Origin: Shewanella hanedai
Lineage (GTDB): Bacteria > Pseudomonadota > Gammaproteobacteria > Enterobacterales > Shewanellaceae
Assembly (NCBI RefSeq): GCF_007197645.1
Contig: NZ_VKGK01000004.1
Location: 1 to 64,000 of the forward strand
DNA: 64,000 nucleotides
Direction of reading: 5' to 3'
The notes beneath the pieces are model-generated. The model was not told the origin of the DNA. It was given only the letters and a program-made list of their open reading frames with translations, and made no database searches. Positions within the stretch are counted from its first letter, which is position 1. Each line of letters starts with the position of its first letter. A program made the position numbers and the translations under genes. Of this stretch, positions 16,130 through 24,896 are shown piece by piece.

Positions 16130-16738
16130 TCAGTATAAAGCGCCCGCTTCAAGCAAGCTTAAATGAATCGCTTCAGCCAACGCACGATAACCCGCCTGAT
16201 TTAGGTGAACTGTATCAGATTTCATTGCTGGGCTTTTTAAGAGATCAGCCAATGTATCTTCAATCAGTATTAGATCATAGTTTTCGGCTAACGCAGAATA
16301 CAGGTTTGCATCCGTCAAAAAGAGACTCTTTTGCGGCACAGCAATTAATATGACGGGGATAGAATGAGCCTTTGCCATTTCTATCATCTTCGCTAAATTA
16401 GCTTCAGTAATATCAGGATCTGTATTACGTAAAAAATCATTGCCGCCTTCGAGTAAAATAAGCAATTGCGGCGATGACTGTTCAAGCAAGCCACGTAATC
16501 TTGCTAAACCTTGAGTGGTGGTTTCACCAGAAACGCCAGCATTAATGACGCTCAGTCCCGTCAACTCTGACAAAACCGCTGGGTAATCACCGCCGTCATT
16601 GGCGCCCTTTCCATAAGTCAGACTGTCACCAAAAGCCAAAATGTCCCCATTGGCTGAAAGCGGCTCAAGCTTAGGGCCTGAACAGCCTTGTAAAAACAAA
16701 CAGGCAATACACAGCAACCCCAGCCATCTTTTTGTCAT
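16130..16738 (-). CDS. SGNH/GDSL-family esterase, lipoprotein
   Basis: A 202-residue TesA-like arylesterase. A lipoprotein signal ends in LFLQGC (C19), so the enzyme is membrane-anchored rather than free in the periplasm like E. coli TesA. The four SGNH blocks are visible: FGDSLTYG with nucleophile S39, the Gly block NAGVSGETT, GGNDFLR with the oxyanion Asn, and DTVHLNQAGY with D175 and H178. The expected activity is hydrolysis of short acyl esters, thioesters or lysophospholipids. It is monocistronic. Confidence 0.88.
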   Translation of the reverse strand: MTKRWLGLLCIACLFLQGCSGPKLEPLSANGDILAFGDSLTYGKGANDGGDYPAVLSELTGLSVINAGVSGETTTQGLARLRGLLEQSSPQLLILLEGGNDFLRNTDPDITEANLAKMIEMAKAHSIPVILIAVPQKSLFLTDANLYSALAENYDLILIEDTLADLLKSPAMKSDTVHLNQAGYRALAEAIHLSLLEAGALY

Positions 16739-16812
16739 TCTGACTCTTTCTCCATATTCTCTGTAAACCTTGTCAGCTCAAGATCGAGCAAAGAAAACTA
16801 AATTTAGCACAT

Positions 16813-16838
16813 AAAAAAGCCAGACTCTAAGGTCTGGC
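16813..16838 (-). terminator. Rho-independent terminator
   Basis: GCCAGAC (16819-16825) pairs with GTCTGGC (16832-16838), and on the reverse strand it is followed by six T. It ends transcription of the TonB-dependent receptor gene. Confidence 0.8.
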
Positions 16839-16919
16839 ATTTTCAAACTGTCACAACCTACATCGAGAAAGGTATTTTCATCCCTCTAATAAGGCGATCA
16901 CGCGCAGCAAAAAGTCATC

Positions 16920-18920
16920 TTAGAATCGATAACTTGCTGTTAGACGTACCGCACGCCCAGTACCCGAGTAATATCCACCGTAGTAAACAGCACTGGCATA
17001 TTGCTCATCAAGCAGATTGTCGACACGAATACTGGCAAGCCAATTATCATGGGTATAATTAACGGCTAGATTCGATAACCAGTAAGCTTCTATCTTTGGA
17101 CTCGCGTTACTCGCATCACCACCTTCATAACGAGACCCCGTATAAACAACCTCTGCAAACACCTGCCAATCTTGAGTTAAATCAACACTGACATAACCAC
17201 TACCGGTATTTTGAGCAACCCAAGCGAGGTATTTACCCTCGTTAGCACCCTCAGTATATTTGGCATCGATATAGTTATACTCAAGACCAAGTTGGGCTGA
17301 TTGAGTCACTTGCCAATCCCAATCTAGACTCGCTCCATAACGACGTGAAGAGTCAGCATTAACGTTAGCGCCAGGCCAGCTACCTTCAACAGGAGGCTTG
17401 GCATTAGAGTCGTAGAATATTTCATCTTCAAGATCTAAACGGTAGGCACTCAAACGTAATGAGTGAGATTTTGGTGTCCAGTCCCAACCTGCTTCATAGG
17501 AGCGACCTGTTTGTGGTTTGAGACCAATCACATCATAGGGGGTAAATGCTTGCTCATCGACCTTAGCAAAACGGAAGTTATCGTCAGCACGAATATAGAA
17601 TCTATTAGCTTGGCTTGGGCGATAATTAACACCCAGTTCAAAGGCGGTAGCATCGTTATTGAGCTCAATACCATTCGGGTATTTGTTCGCATCAGTCAGC
17701 TCGTCTTTAATATCACTATAGCGGCCACCAACAACATAGCTCAATGTTGAAGTGAGCGGCACATCAGCCTGCAGATACACGCTAGCTAACGTCTGAGTGT
17801 TATCTCGGTTGATATAACTCAGTGCATAATCTGCATCGCCTTTACTAATGTCTGCGCCGAAAATGATATTAACGTCACCATTATCGGTTGCGTATTTAGC
17901 GATGGCTTTTGGATTAAACTCAAACAAAGAACGTTTAATTTTACCTGCACTTCCATAGCTGACAGAATTAACGTCAGTATCGGAGTAATTCATATCCGCT
18001 GATAGTAACCATTGTGAATTTAGCTGAGTACGGTAACCCATTCTCACAGCCGTGGTCATTTCATGTTGCTTATCATCTGGGTATAACTTGCTTGCTTGAC
18101 GAGGATTATTTTCAAACTCCTCTTTTGTAAGCGAACCAGCAAGTTCTCTCTCGTTGTCGTAATAACTTGTTTCAACAAAGAAGTTATTTTTACTAGTTTG
18201 ATATTCTAGTCGACCAAGCACTGAGCTGGTTTCATTAGCATTATGCTCACGATAATTATCACCTTGGTTATAACTCGCTGCCGCATAGTAACGCCAAGCG
18301 TCATTAATGGCACCAGAGACGTCTCCTCTTCCTTCATAGGTATCGAAGCTGCCACCAGAAAGTTGAATGCTGCCACCGGTCGCATCAGGTGCTTTGGTTA
18401 TAATGTTAATCACACCACCCACTGCTTGATCGCCATAAAGCACACCCGCGCTGCCAGACATGATCTCCACACGTTCGATTTGATTAAGTGGAATGGCATT
18501 GATGCTAGGCGCGGCAATATCCATATTATTCAAACGACGTCCGTCAATCAAAATCAGTGTGTTATTAGCCGCTTGATCTGAACTAAACCCGCGCAGAGAA
18601 AACACAGCTCCAGAATTTGAATCAGAGATCTGAATGCCACTTTGACCACGAAGCACTTCGGTCAAGTTTACAGCCCCGCTCATCTCTATTTGCGCAGCAT
18701 CAATCACATTCACATTCGCGGCAATATTAAGAGGGGTATTTTCACTACGGCCAATCACAGTGATCACTTCATCGACACTGTTTAATGATTGAGACTCTTT
18801 AGTGTCAGCAGCCGAGACCACGGATGCAAACGGTAGGCTTAGAGCACTGCCAACAAGCACTGCTACTTTTGATAATTTAATTGACGTTTTATTTGATTTG
18901 TTATTTAAGAATGTACCCAT
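16920..18920 (-). CDS. btuB: TonB-dependent outer membrane receptor, probably for cobalamin
   Basis: A 666-residue outer membrane receptor. Signal peptide about residues 1-37 (ends VVSAAD); a TonB box-like DEVITVIG near 50; a plug domain with LRGQSGIQISDSNSG and LRGFSSDQAANNTLILIDGRR; and a beta-barrel ending in aromatic YRF. Its leader carries a cobalamin riboswitch, so the substrate is inferred to be vitamin B12 or another corrinoid. Length matches BtuB-like receptors (600-670). No btuCDF genes are adjacent in the window. The symbol is by inference from the riboswitch and the fold, not from a specific signature. Confidence 0.8.
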   Translation of the reverse strand: MGTFLNNKSNKTSIKLSKVAVLVGSALSLPFASVVSAADTKESQSLNSVDEVITVIGRSENTPLNIAANVNVIDAAQIEMSGAVNLTEVLRGQSGIQISDSNSGAVFSLRGFSSDQAANNTLILIDGRRLNNMDIAAPSINAIPLNQIERVEIMSGSAGVLYGDQAVGGVINIITKAPDATGGSIQLSGGSFDTYEGRGDVSGAINDAWRYYAAASYNQGDNYREHNANETSSVLGRLEYQTSKNNFFVETSYYDNERELAGSLTKEEFENNPRQASKLYPDDKQHEMTTAVRMGYRTQLNSQWLLSADMNYSDTDVNSVSYGSAGKIKRSLFEFNPKAIAKYATDNGDVNIIFGADISKGDADYALSYINRDNTQTLASVYLQADVPLTSTLSYVVGGRYSDIKDELTDANKYPNGIELNNDATAFELGVNYRPSQANRFYIRADDNFRFAKVDEQAFTPYDVIGLKPQTGRSYEAGWDWTPKSHSLRLSAYRLDLEDEIFYDSNAKPPVEGSWPGANVNADSSRRYGASLDWDWQVTQSAQLGLEYNYIDAKYTEGANEGKYLAWVAQNTGSGYVSVDLTQDWQVFAEVVYTGSRYEGGDASNASPKIEAYWLSNLAVNYTHDNWLASIRVDNLLDEQYASAVYYGGYYSGTGRAVRLTASYRF

Positions 18921-19039
18921 TTTACCTTTAACTCCTGAAAGGAAAACGGGGCAAAAATGTCACGACAAAAATGAGTTCAGCCCAAATATATTAAGCGCTC
19001 TATCGCATCTCGAGATCTGCCCGCCGAAATCTCAAAATC

Positions 19040-19215
19040 ATCTAATGGGCCGGTCTCCGGACTTAGGCTATGCAGAGGTAACCCTAGAGGTCATCTGCGC
19101 AAGTTAGGGGTTATTGCGCTTCTTTTCACAGATAAACGCGGCTAACTTTCACCTTTCACCGTTGCGGGGGCAGTGCCAGATTTTCACAGGCTTCCCGATT
19201 ATCCTTCTCTCTCCC
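19040..19215 (-). ncRNA. Cobalamin riboswitch
   Basis: On the reverse strand the leader contains the hallmarks of the B12 aptamer: GGGAAGCCTGTGAAAATC, then GGCACTGCCCCCGCAACGGT, and finally the B12-box variant AAGTCCGGAGACCGGCCC at its 3' end (about 19045-19062). It lies 120 bases upstream of the TonB receptor start. High adenosylcobalamin is expected to shut expression off. Boundaries are approximate. Confidence 0.93.
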
Positions 19216-19451
19216 ATAAAAATATCGACTTTATCATTAAGTCCAAGGAGCAGATTCAGGCACCACAAAAGATTGACTAAAAATGTATTACTATACGCCC
19301 ACCACCTGCTGATGCAGAAATGCGAGCGCGGCATTATAGACGTCTACATGGATAAAAGTCTAACTTTTGATTGACAATATCTTAACCAAACATCGAAAGT
19401 TAACGCTTTACAAGATGTTAGAGAGGCAAGCTTTCTGCCTCCACATACCCA

Positions 19452-20135
19452 TTACTGACTCAATCCATACGGAGCTATTGTTGCCATAAACTCGCGGTAG
19501 TTACTGGATTCTAGCGGTGGAGTATCCACATTAAAGACCTCACCCCGCATAGATTGATGCAGCAGGTACATGTCTTCATCACCGGATATCGCAGTGTAGT
19601 GGCCAATTTCGCCTCTAGGCTCTGATGAATAAGGGCCAGTATTAAACGGAGTTGATTTATGGGTATTTGGCATAAGTGAACAGCCAATAATCGCGCCATA
19701 ACCAGTATGCCCGTCCACCTCACTTTCACCCAACTTCTGATAGATAACCTCTCCTCGGCAGTTTTCCTGGTAACTCTCTGCAATCGAGTCGAGGAACTCT
19801 TCCGGTTCAAAGCTATCAGCTAATCCCTTAAATCCCTGAACACAAAACATCGAAGACCAGTCTCTAAGTTCATCCGACATCGGCGTGAATTCAGCCGCGT
19901 ACATGTCATTTTCATTTTCAGAAAACGCCATTTTCCAATTCTTAGGGAGTGTAAAGCTAAGCTTCTGATCGAAAATAGACAGTTCATGATGATGAACAAG
20001 GGAAGGCGTTGACCCCGAGGCCGCATTGCTTCCTGCAACAGCTGAAGGGAGAACAATGGAACTCACTAATATCATGCTAATAAACAACGGTGTGTGACTT
20101 GATTTAACACGATAGCGAAACATATACCTATGCAT
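19452..20135 (-). CDS. Secreted protein of unknown function
   Basis: A 227-residue protein with an N-terminal signal peptide (hydrophobic segment about residues 17-34, cleavage near AVAGS). The mature part starts with a DQKLSFTLPKNWKMAF segment, like proteins that bind or modify the cell envelope, and has three cysteines. I do not recognise a family. It is divergent from the BlaI-type regulator gene, and the two regulator boxes lie between the two starts, so it may be a regulatory target. The start could be ATG 20135 or ATG 20123. Confidence 0.65.
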   Translation of the reverse strand: MHRYMFRYRVKSSHTPLFISMILVSSIVLPSAVAGSNAASGSTPSLVHHHELSIFDQKLSFTLPKNWKMAFSENENDMYAAEFTPMSDELRDWSSMFCVQGFKGLADSFEPEEFLDSIAESYQENCRGEVIYQKLGESEVDGHTGYGAIIGCSLMPNTHKSTPFNTGPYSSEPRGEIGHYTAISGDEDMYLLHQSMRGEVFNVDTPPLESSNYREFMATIAPYGLSQ

Positions 20136-20241
20136 CCTTGTTTAGGTTGGTTTAAACGTATTTTACCCTGAGCATAAAGCCGAGATAAAGCAGTTAGTTA
20201 CAACTTTTGGATATATGTTAAATAAAATACTTGAAAAATAG

Positions 20242-20257
20242 GATTACATCTGTAATC
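20242..20257. promoter_or_regulatory. BlaI-type operator, box 1
   Basis: GATTACATCTGTAATC is a dyad of the form GATTACA-N2-TGTAATC, containing the TACA-N2-TGTA core known for BlaI/MecI repressors. A second copy lies 28 bases away. Both are upstream of the BlaI-like gene. Confidence 0.75.
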
Positions 20258-20269
20258 TTACAAACAAAG

Positions 20270-20285
20270 GATTACAACTGTAATC
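20270..20285. promoter_or_regulatory. BlaI-type operator, box 2
   Basis: GATTACAACTGTAATC has the same dyad as box 1 with a different two-base centre. Centre-to-centre spacing of 28 bases is close to three helical turns. It lies 33 bases before the regulator's start codon and overlaps the likely promoter of both divergent genes. Confidence 0.75.
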
Positions 20286-20318
20286 TTAGGATAATGTAAA
20301 CATGTTTGAGGAAGTGAT

Positions 20319-20693
20319 ATGAAAGAGATCAGTAATTCCGAGCTAGCAGTGCTTAATCTTCTTTGGCGTTCGTCTCCTTTGGGCTCATCTGAAGTGGTTG
20401 AGCAGCTTGCCATAAGCAACCAATGGCATGAAAAAACGGTCAAAACCTTACTCAATCGTTTAGTTAAAAAAGAGGCCATTGGGTTTGAGAAGCAAGGGCG
20501 TTCTTATCGCTATTACCCACTTATCGAACAAAGTGAATATCAACTAAAAGAGAGCCAATCTTTCATCGAGAGAGTCTTTTCAGGCAAGCTCACGCCTTTG
20601 GTAGCAGGCTTTGCCAAAGAGAATAAGCTGAGTTCAGATGACATTGCAGAACTAAAGCAACTTATCGATAACTGGGAAGAGGAGAAACGATAA
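20319..20693 (+). CDS. BlaI/MecI/CopY family repressor
   Basis: A 124-residue winged-helix repressor of the BlaI/MecI type. The family pattern is clear: ISNSELAVLNLLWRSSPLGS, WHEKTVKTLLNRLVKKEAIG, and FEKQGRSYRYYPLI, with a C-terminal dimerisation helix. It should bind the two GATTACA-N2-TGTAATC sites in front of its own gene and be inactivated when the adjacent M56 peptidase signals. The stop overlaps the start of the next gene by one base (TAATG). No beta-lactamase or penicillin-binding protein gene is adjacent. Confidence 0.9.
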   Translation: MKEISNSELAVLNLLWRSSPLGSSEVVEQLAISNQWHEKTVKTLLNRLVKKEAIGFEKQGRSYRYYPLIEQSEYQLKESQSFIERVFSGKLTPLVAGFAKENKLSSDDIAELKQLIDNWEEEKR

Positions 20694-21916
20694 TGTTTAG
20701 CTGGTTAATGGAACAAACCTTACTCGTTAGCTTAATTGCGACTCTTTTTCTTCTGAGTCACAAGCCAGTACTAAGGCTGCTCGGTGCTCACCACACCTAT
20801 GCACTGTGGATGGCAATTCCGATGTTGTTATTAGGCTCCGTCCTCATCCATTTGGTGCCTAATTTATTATCAAGTTCTCGTATCGTACAGATTGAGCACT
20901 ACCGAGTACTGGCAGATAACACATTAGCCAATACGGCGTTTTTTCTATCAACGCCTAACCTGCTAATCATCTGGTGTATTGGTCTAATAGTGATGTTATT
21001 TGCCATTGGTTTACAAGCCAGAAAACTCACACACATTATTGAACACAGCACGCCATTTGCGGCCTTAAATGCTCAGCTCCCAGTAATACAACATCCACGT
21101 ATTCACTCACCAATGCTGGTAGGGCTGCACCGCCCTAAGATTGTTGTCCCCAGCGGATTTGAACAACTTAGCTCCAAGCAACAAAGCGCCGTCATTGAGC
21201 ATGAGCAGTATCACCATCACAGAGGCGATATTGCGATCAATATTATCGCTTACGCCATACTCAGTATTTTTTGGTTTAACCCTATTTGCTGGATCGCTTA
21301 CCGTCGCTTTCGAGACGATCAGGAATTGGCTTGCGACGCACAGATCACTGCATCAATGAATACCGATGAAAAAATAGCCTACAGCCGAGCTCTGCTGACT
21401 TACTCTCAGCAAGCCAGTATCGGTATGCTTCACACCCACTACGGAAATAAACACATACTAAAAGAGAGGATCTTAGAGATGAAAAAACAACATGGAAAAA
21501 GCACCTTAGCCATTATTGGTCTCACCCTTGGTTTAGGCTTTACGGGGTTACTGCTGAATCAACAAGTGCAGGCAGGCGATCATCAAAATTCAACAAAACA
21601 ATCTGCTAAAAAACATGGACAAGATATCCGTCCGCTAACCCGCGTCGAGCCTAAATATCCTATAGAAGCTGCTAGAGCGAACCAAAATGGTTATGTTCAA
21701 CTTGAGTTTGATATTAGCAAAGCGGGAATGGTATCTAACGTCAGCGTGATTAAGTCATCCCCAACCGGTGTATTTGATCAATCTGCAATTACAGCCCTAC
21801 AACAGTGGATGTATAACAAATCTACACATGGCGCAAAAGGCGCACAGGTCCAACTGGATTTTGTTATCGATGAGCCAGAAGCTGGTGTGGAACGTATCAA
21901 GGTCACAGCACATTAA
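20693..21916 (+). CDS. BlaR1/MecR1-like M56 membrane peptidase with TonB C-terminal domain
   Basis: A 407-residue membrane protein. Four hydrophobic segments flank an M56 zinc peptidase domain with the HExxH motif HEQYH (H170, E171, H174). After a fifth hydrophobic segment (about residues 271-290) it has no penicillin-sensor domain. Instead it ends in a TonB C-terminal-like domain with RVEPKYPIEAARANQNGYVQ, VSVIKSSPTGVFDQSAITAL and QQWMY. It is therefore a hybrid of the antirepressor peptidase with an energy-transducer-type periplasmic domain. By analogy it would cleave or inactivate the BlaI-like repressor upon an envelope signal. Confidence 0.88.
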   Translation: MFSWLMEQTLLVSLIATLFLLSHKPVLRLLGAHHTYALWMAIPMLLLGSVLIHLVPNLLSSSRIVQIEHYRVLADNTLANTAFFLSTPNLLIIWCIGLIVMLFAIGLQARKLTHIIEHSTPFAALNAQLPVIQHPRIHSPMLVGLHRPKIVVPSGFEQLSSKQQSAVIEHEQYHHHRGDIAINIIAYAILSIFWFNPICWIAYRRFRDDQELACDAQITASMNTDEKIAYSRALLTYSQQASIGMLHTHYGNKHILKERILEMKKQHGKSTLAIIGLTLGLGFTGLLLNQQVQAGDHQNSTKQSAKKHGQDIRPLTRVEPKYPIEAARANQNGYVQLEFDISKAGMVSNVSVIKSSPTGVFDQSAITALQQWMYNKSTHGAKGAQVQLDFVIDEPEAGVERIKVTAH

Positions 21917-22129
21917 TATGAGACATTAACAATAAACTTACCTGTAGAGGTAACATTTTGGAAAGGGGCCGCGTTGCTCTTTTTCTGTATCTAGCGAAAG
22001 GTAAAAAAGAGTATCAGGTAATAAGCTTGGAATGTCACCTGAACGTAAAAATAATAAGGAGGCCGTAGCCCCCTTTTATACTATCTTGTGAGCAAGAATA
22101 AGTACTCTCTGCGCACACCCACACTTCTT

Positions 22130-22143
22130 ATACTGATTGGTAT
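22130..22143. repeat. Dispersed post-stop 14-mer, copy 2
   Basis: ATACTGATTGGTAT directly abuts the stop codon of the DUF805 gene on the reverse strand. It is identical to 249-262 and to the inverse of 28126-28139. Confidence 0.6.
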
Positions 22144-22490
22144 TACTCTTCTACGAGTTTTGGATTTGCACCATATTCGTTTTCGCCAAGGCTGTCCTGT
22201 ACATAAAATATCAACAGTACGATTGCGCCAATTAGTGGGATAAAACCAATCAACTGCCACCAACCTGAACGACCAGTATCGTGTAAACGACGAGCAGCGA
22301 TCGCTATAGTTGGGATCAGTAAAGCTAACGCATACACACCTGAAAATATAACCGTCCCTAAGGCAACATCGATCGCAGAAGCAATCGCGTAAAAAATAAT
22401 ATAAAACAGGGTATACATCCAAAACTCTTTACGACGAGCGCGACCAGTAAAGTCAGCATACTTTTTTAATCCACCAATAAAATATTCCAT
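22143..22490 (-). CDS. DUF805 family membrane protein
   Basis: A 115-residue inner-membrane protein with the DUF805 hallmarks: an N-terminal FTGRARRKEFWMYTLF, a central ARRLHDTGRSGWWQL, and three hydrophobic helices. The function of DUF805 is not established. Length fits the family. It is monocistronic. Confidence 0.9.
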   Translation of the reverse strand: MEYFIGGLKKYADFTGRARRKEFWMYTLFYIIFYAIASAIDVALGTVIFSGVYALALLIPTIAIAARRLHDTGRSGWWQLIGFIPLIGAIVLLIFYVQDSLGENEYGANPKLVEE

Positions 22491-22820
22491 ACTATTCCTT
22501 GTTAATTAATTTTAGGTTGGTATTTAACTTCATCGATAGGCTGTTTGAAACCAAAGAGGAAACAGCTAACGATAAACAAAAATAAAGACAAATTTGTTTC
22601 ATATTGCCTCTTTTGCAATTGAAACCTTCAATGCACACAGCTTTTTACAAAACCACTCACAAGTCAACAACATTAATAAACGCATTTACCTTTTATTTGA
22701 TGGAACAAACATGAATAACCTTTTTTCCAAATAATTTACATGTTAACGATTCTCATTAAGATTTAAATTCATTAAGATGTAGCCGTGTTTATCACGCCTA
22801 ATAATCAGAAAGGACTTAAC
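22491..22820. other. Divergent intergenic region DUF805/azurin
   Basis: A 330-base AT-rich gap between divergent genes. A Fur-box-like sequence is at 22742-22760. Nothing else is recognised. Confidence 0.5.
22742..22760. promoter_or_regulatory. Fur-box-like site upstream of azurin
   Basis: GTTAACGATTCTCATTAAG matches 13 of 19 positions of the Fur consensus GATAATGATAATCATTATC. It lies 61 bases before the azurin start. Evidence is similarity only; AT-rich DNA gives such matches by chance. Confidence 0.3.
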
Positions 22821-23309
22821 ATGAAAACATCAATCCAACGTTTAAAGACAATCAGCGCAGTGAGTTTAATCAGTTTGGGAACACTATTCGGTCTCTCATT
22901 TAGTGCAATGGCTAATGCAAATGAATGTGAGTTGGCAATCAGTGCCAATGACGCTATGCAGTTCGACACTAAAGAACTTAGTGTTCCTGCCAGCTGTAAA
23001 GAGGTAACGCTGACCTTAACTCATGCAGGCCAACTCCCTAAAGCCGCCATGGGGCATAATTGGGTGTTAACCAAAGCAGCAGATATGTCTGCAGTTGCTA
23101 ATGAAGGTATGGGAGCCGGTGCTGCACTCAGTTTTGTGAAAGAAGGCGACGCACGAGCTATTGCTCATACAGAGGTTGTCGGTGGCGGCAGCTCTACCAG
23201 CATCACGTTCAGTACAGAGGGAATGTCTCCTTCAGAAGCTTACAAGTTCTTCTGCTCTTTCCCTGGCCATTGGGCGATTATGCAGGGTAACTTTACTATT
23301 AGCGCTTAA
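22821..23309 (+). CDS. azu: Azurin (blue copper protein)
   Basis: A 162-residue precursor of a periplasmic type 1 copper electron carrier. Signal peptide residues 1-34 (cleavage near ANA-NE). The mature protein keeps all copper ligands: H79 in MGHNWV, C145 and H150 in FFCSFPGHW, and M154. The azurin disulfide partners C37 and C59 are present. It likely shuttles electrons between c-type cytochromes and terminal reductases or peroxidases, or helps in copper or oxidative stress. The start is the ATG at 22821, with AAAGGA 7 bases upstream. Confidence 0.95.
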   Translation: MKTSIQRLKTISAVSLISLGTLFGLSFSAMANANECELAISANDAMQFDTKELSVPASCKEVTLTLTHAGQLPKAAMGHNWVLTKAADMSAVANEGMGAGAALSFVKEGDARAIAHTEVVGGGSSTSITFSTEGMSPSEAYKFFCSFPGHWAIMQGNFTISA

Positions 23310-23343
23310 ATTTATATAAGACAGAGTCTTAAACTGAATTTTT

Positions 23344-23375
23344 AACGGCGATAAGCAATAACACTTATCGCCGTT
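23344..23375. terminator. Bidirectional hairpin between azurin and amidohydrolase genes
   Basis: AACGGCGATAAG at 23344-23355 pairs with CTTATCGCCGTT at 23364-23375, an uninterrupted 12-bp stem with an 8-base loop between convergent genes. T runs are weak. Confidence 0.65.
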
Positions 23376-23391
23376 CTCATTCAAACTTCAG

Positions 23392-24726
23392 TTACTTATT
23401 TTTATACACTTGGCCGCCTTTCATCACAAAGTCCACATCTAACAAGGCTTCAATCTCCTTAAGTGGGCTGATATCCGTTGCGATAATATCAGCGTATTTC
23501 CCCGCTTCAAGCGTACCAAGCTTGTCTGACATACTGATCAAGTCAGCGCCATTTACCGTGGCAGATTTAAGTATGTCAACATTCGACATACCAGCCTGAT
23601 GCATCAACACCGCCTCACGCGCATTGGTCCCATGTTGAGACACGCCACTGTCAGTGCCAAAAGCAATTTTCACACCTGCTTGATGCACGGCGATAAAGTT
23701 TTCAGTCATATCAGCGCCGACTCGTTTCGCTTTAGCCTTAATCGCATCGGACATAAAGTCAGATGTTTTAGCCATTCCTACCACGGTATCCCCCGCCAGT
23801 AATGTAGGCACAAGATAAGCGCCATTTTTCTTCAATAGCTTGATGCTCTCTTTATCTGCATAGCTACCATGCTCAATGCTGTCGACCCCAGCACGCAATG
23901 CGGCATTAATGCCTTGAGTCGCGTGAGCATGGCTGGCGACTTTACGGCCAAGCCCATGTGCCGTATCAACAATCTCTTTTAGTTCATCATCAGCCATCTG
24001 CTGACCTGTACCAGTATTGGTATCAGACAGGACGCCACCTGTGGATGTTATTTTAATCACATCGGCACCAAACTTAATTGCGCGGCGCGTGGCGCTACGA
24101 CAATCATAAGGTCCATCGCAGATGGTTTTAGAGGTATATTTGTCCAGTAAATCTGGACTCATGCCATCCACATCACCGTGGCCACCCGTAACGGACACAC
24201 CACCAGAAGCGATAATGCGCGGCCCATCAACCCAGCCCTTGTTTATCCCATCTCTCAAGGCATAAATCTGTTCCGGTTTAGCCCCTAAATCACGCACTGT
24301 TGTAAAGCCTGCCAACAAAGTATTTTTAGCAAAATAAGCGCTGCGGATCGCAACATCGGCATCTGACATGCGCAGTCTTTCACTGTCATTCTTAGGCCCT
24401 AGTTCTCCCTGAAGATGCACATGCATGTCCATCAAACCCGGCATTACAAAGCGCTCTTTAAGATTGATAAGTTTAACGTCATCACCAAATTCATCAGCGG
24501 CTATATATCCCGCTTTAACCTCTTTTATCATCCCTGCTTCTATCACTAACGTCTGCTCTTTAAGCGGCTTCTCACCAGGAATAGCGAGTAATTCCCCCGC
24601 ATGAATAATAGTGATGTCTGATGCCATTACTGATGCGCTTAACATCAATGTGGTCATGCCAGCGAAAGCAATAGTAGATAAGCCCAATGACCTGAATTTC
24701 ATCTCTGTATTCTTATTATTTTTCAT
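23392..24726 (-). CDS. Secreted amidohydrolase / dipeptidase-like enzyme
   Basis: A 444-residue member of the metal-dependent amidohydrolase superfamily (imidazolonepropionase/Xaa-Pro-dipeptidase-like group). A signal peptide ends near VMASD. Metal-binding motifs are readable: DMHVHLQGE on strand 1, a Lys in GADVIKITSTGG, SHAHATQGI, SIEHGSYAD and AFGTDSGVSQHG with the late Asp. Such periplasmic enzymes hydrolyse peptide or cyclic amide bonds; the substrate is not predictable. I start at ATG 24726; an in-frame TTG lies 12 bases upstream. It is monocistronic. Confidence 0.87.
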   Translation of the reverse strand: MKNNKNTEMKFRSLGLSTIAFAGMTTLMLSASVMASDITIIHAGELLAIPGEKPLKEQTLVIEAGMIKEVKAGYIAADEFGDDVKLINLKERFVMPGLMDMHVHLQGELGPKNDSERLRMSDADVAIRSAYFAKNTLLAGFTTVRDLGAKPEQIYALRDGINKGWVDGPRIIASGGVSVTGGHGDVDGMSPDLLDKYTSKTICDGPYDCRSATRRAIKFGADVIKITSTGGVLSDTNTGTGQQMADDELKEIVDTAHGLGRKVASHAHATQGINAALRAGVDSIEHGSYADKESIKLLKKNGAYLVPTLLAGDTVVGMAKTSDFMSDAIKAKAKRVGADMTENFIAVHQAGVKIAFGTDSGVSQHGTNAREAVLMHQAGMSNVDILKSATVNGADLISMSDKLGTLEAGKYADIIATDISPLKEIEALLDVDFVMKGGQVYKNK

Positions 24727-24896
24727 GATCCATCCCAAGGTAACCCCTACTCAAACGGTTAGGGGCTTGTGAAGCCAATTTGCACTGGCAGGTATTACTG
24801 ATGTCAAAACGATTTGATTTAAACTGCCAAAGCTAGGAGTAAGTTACAAGTGATAACTCATTAAGTTTTTTAGAAGGAATTCGATTTACACCGAGA

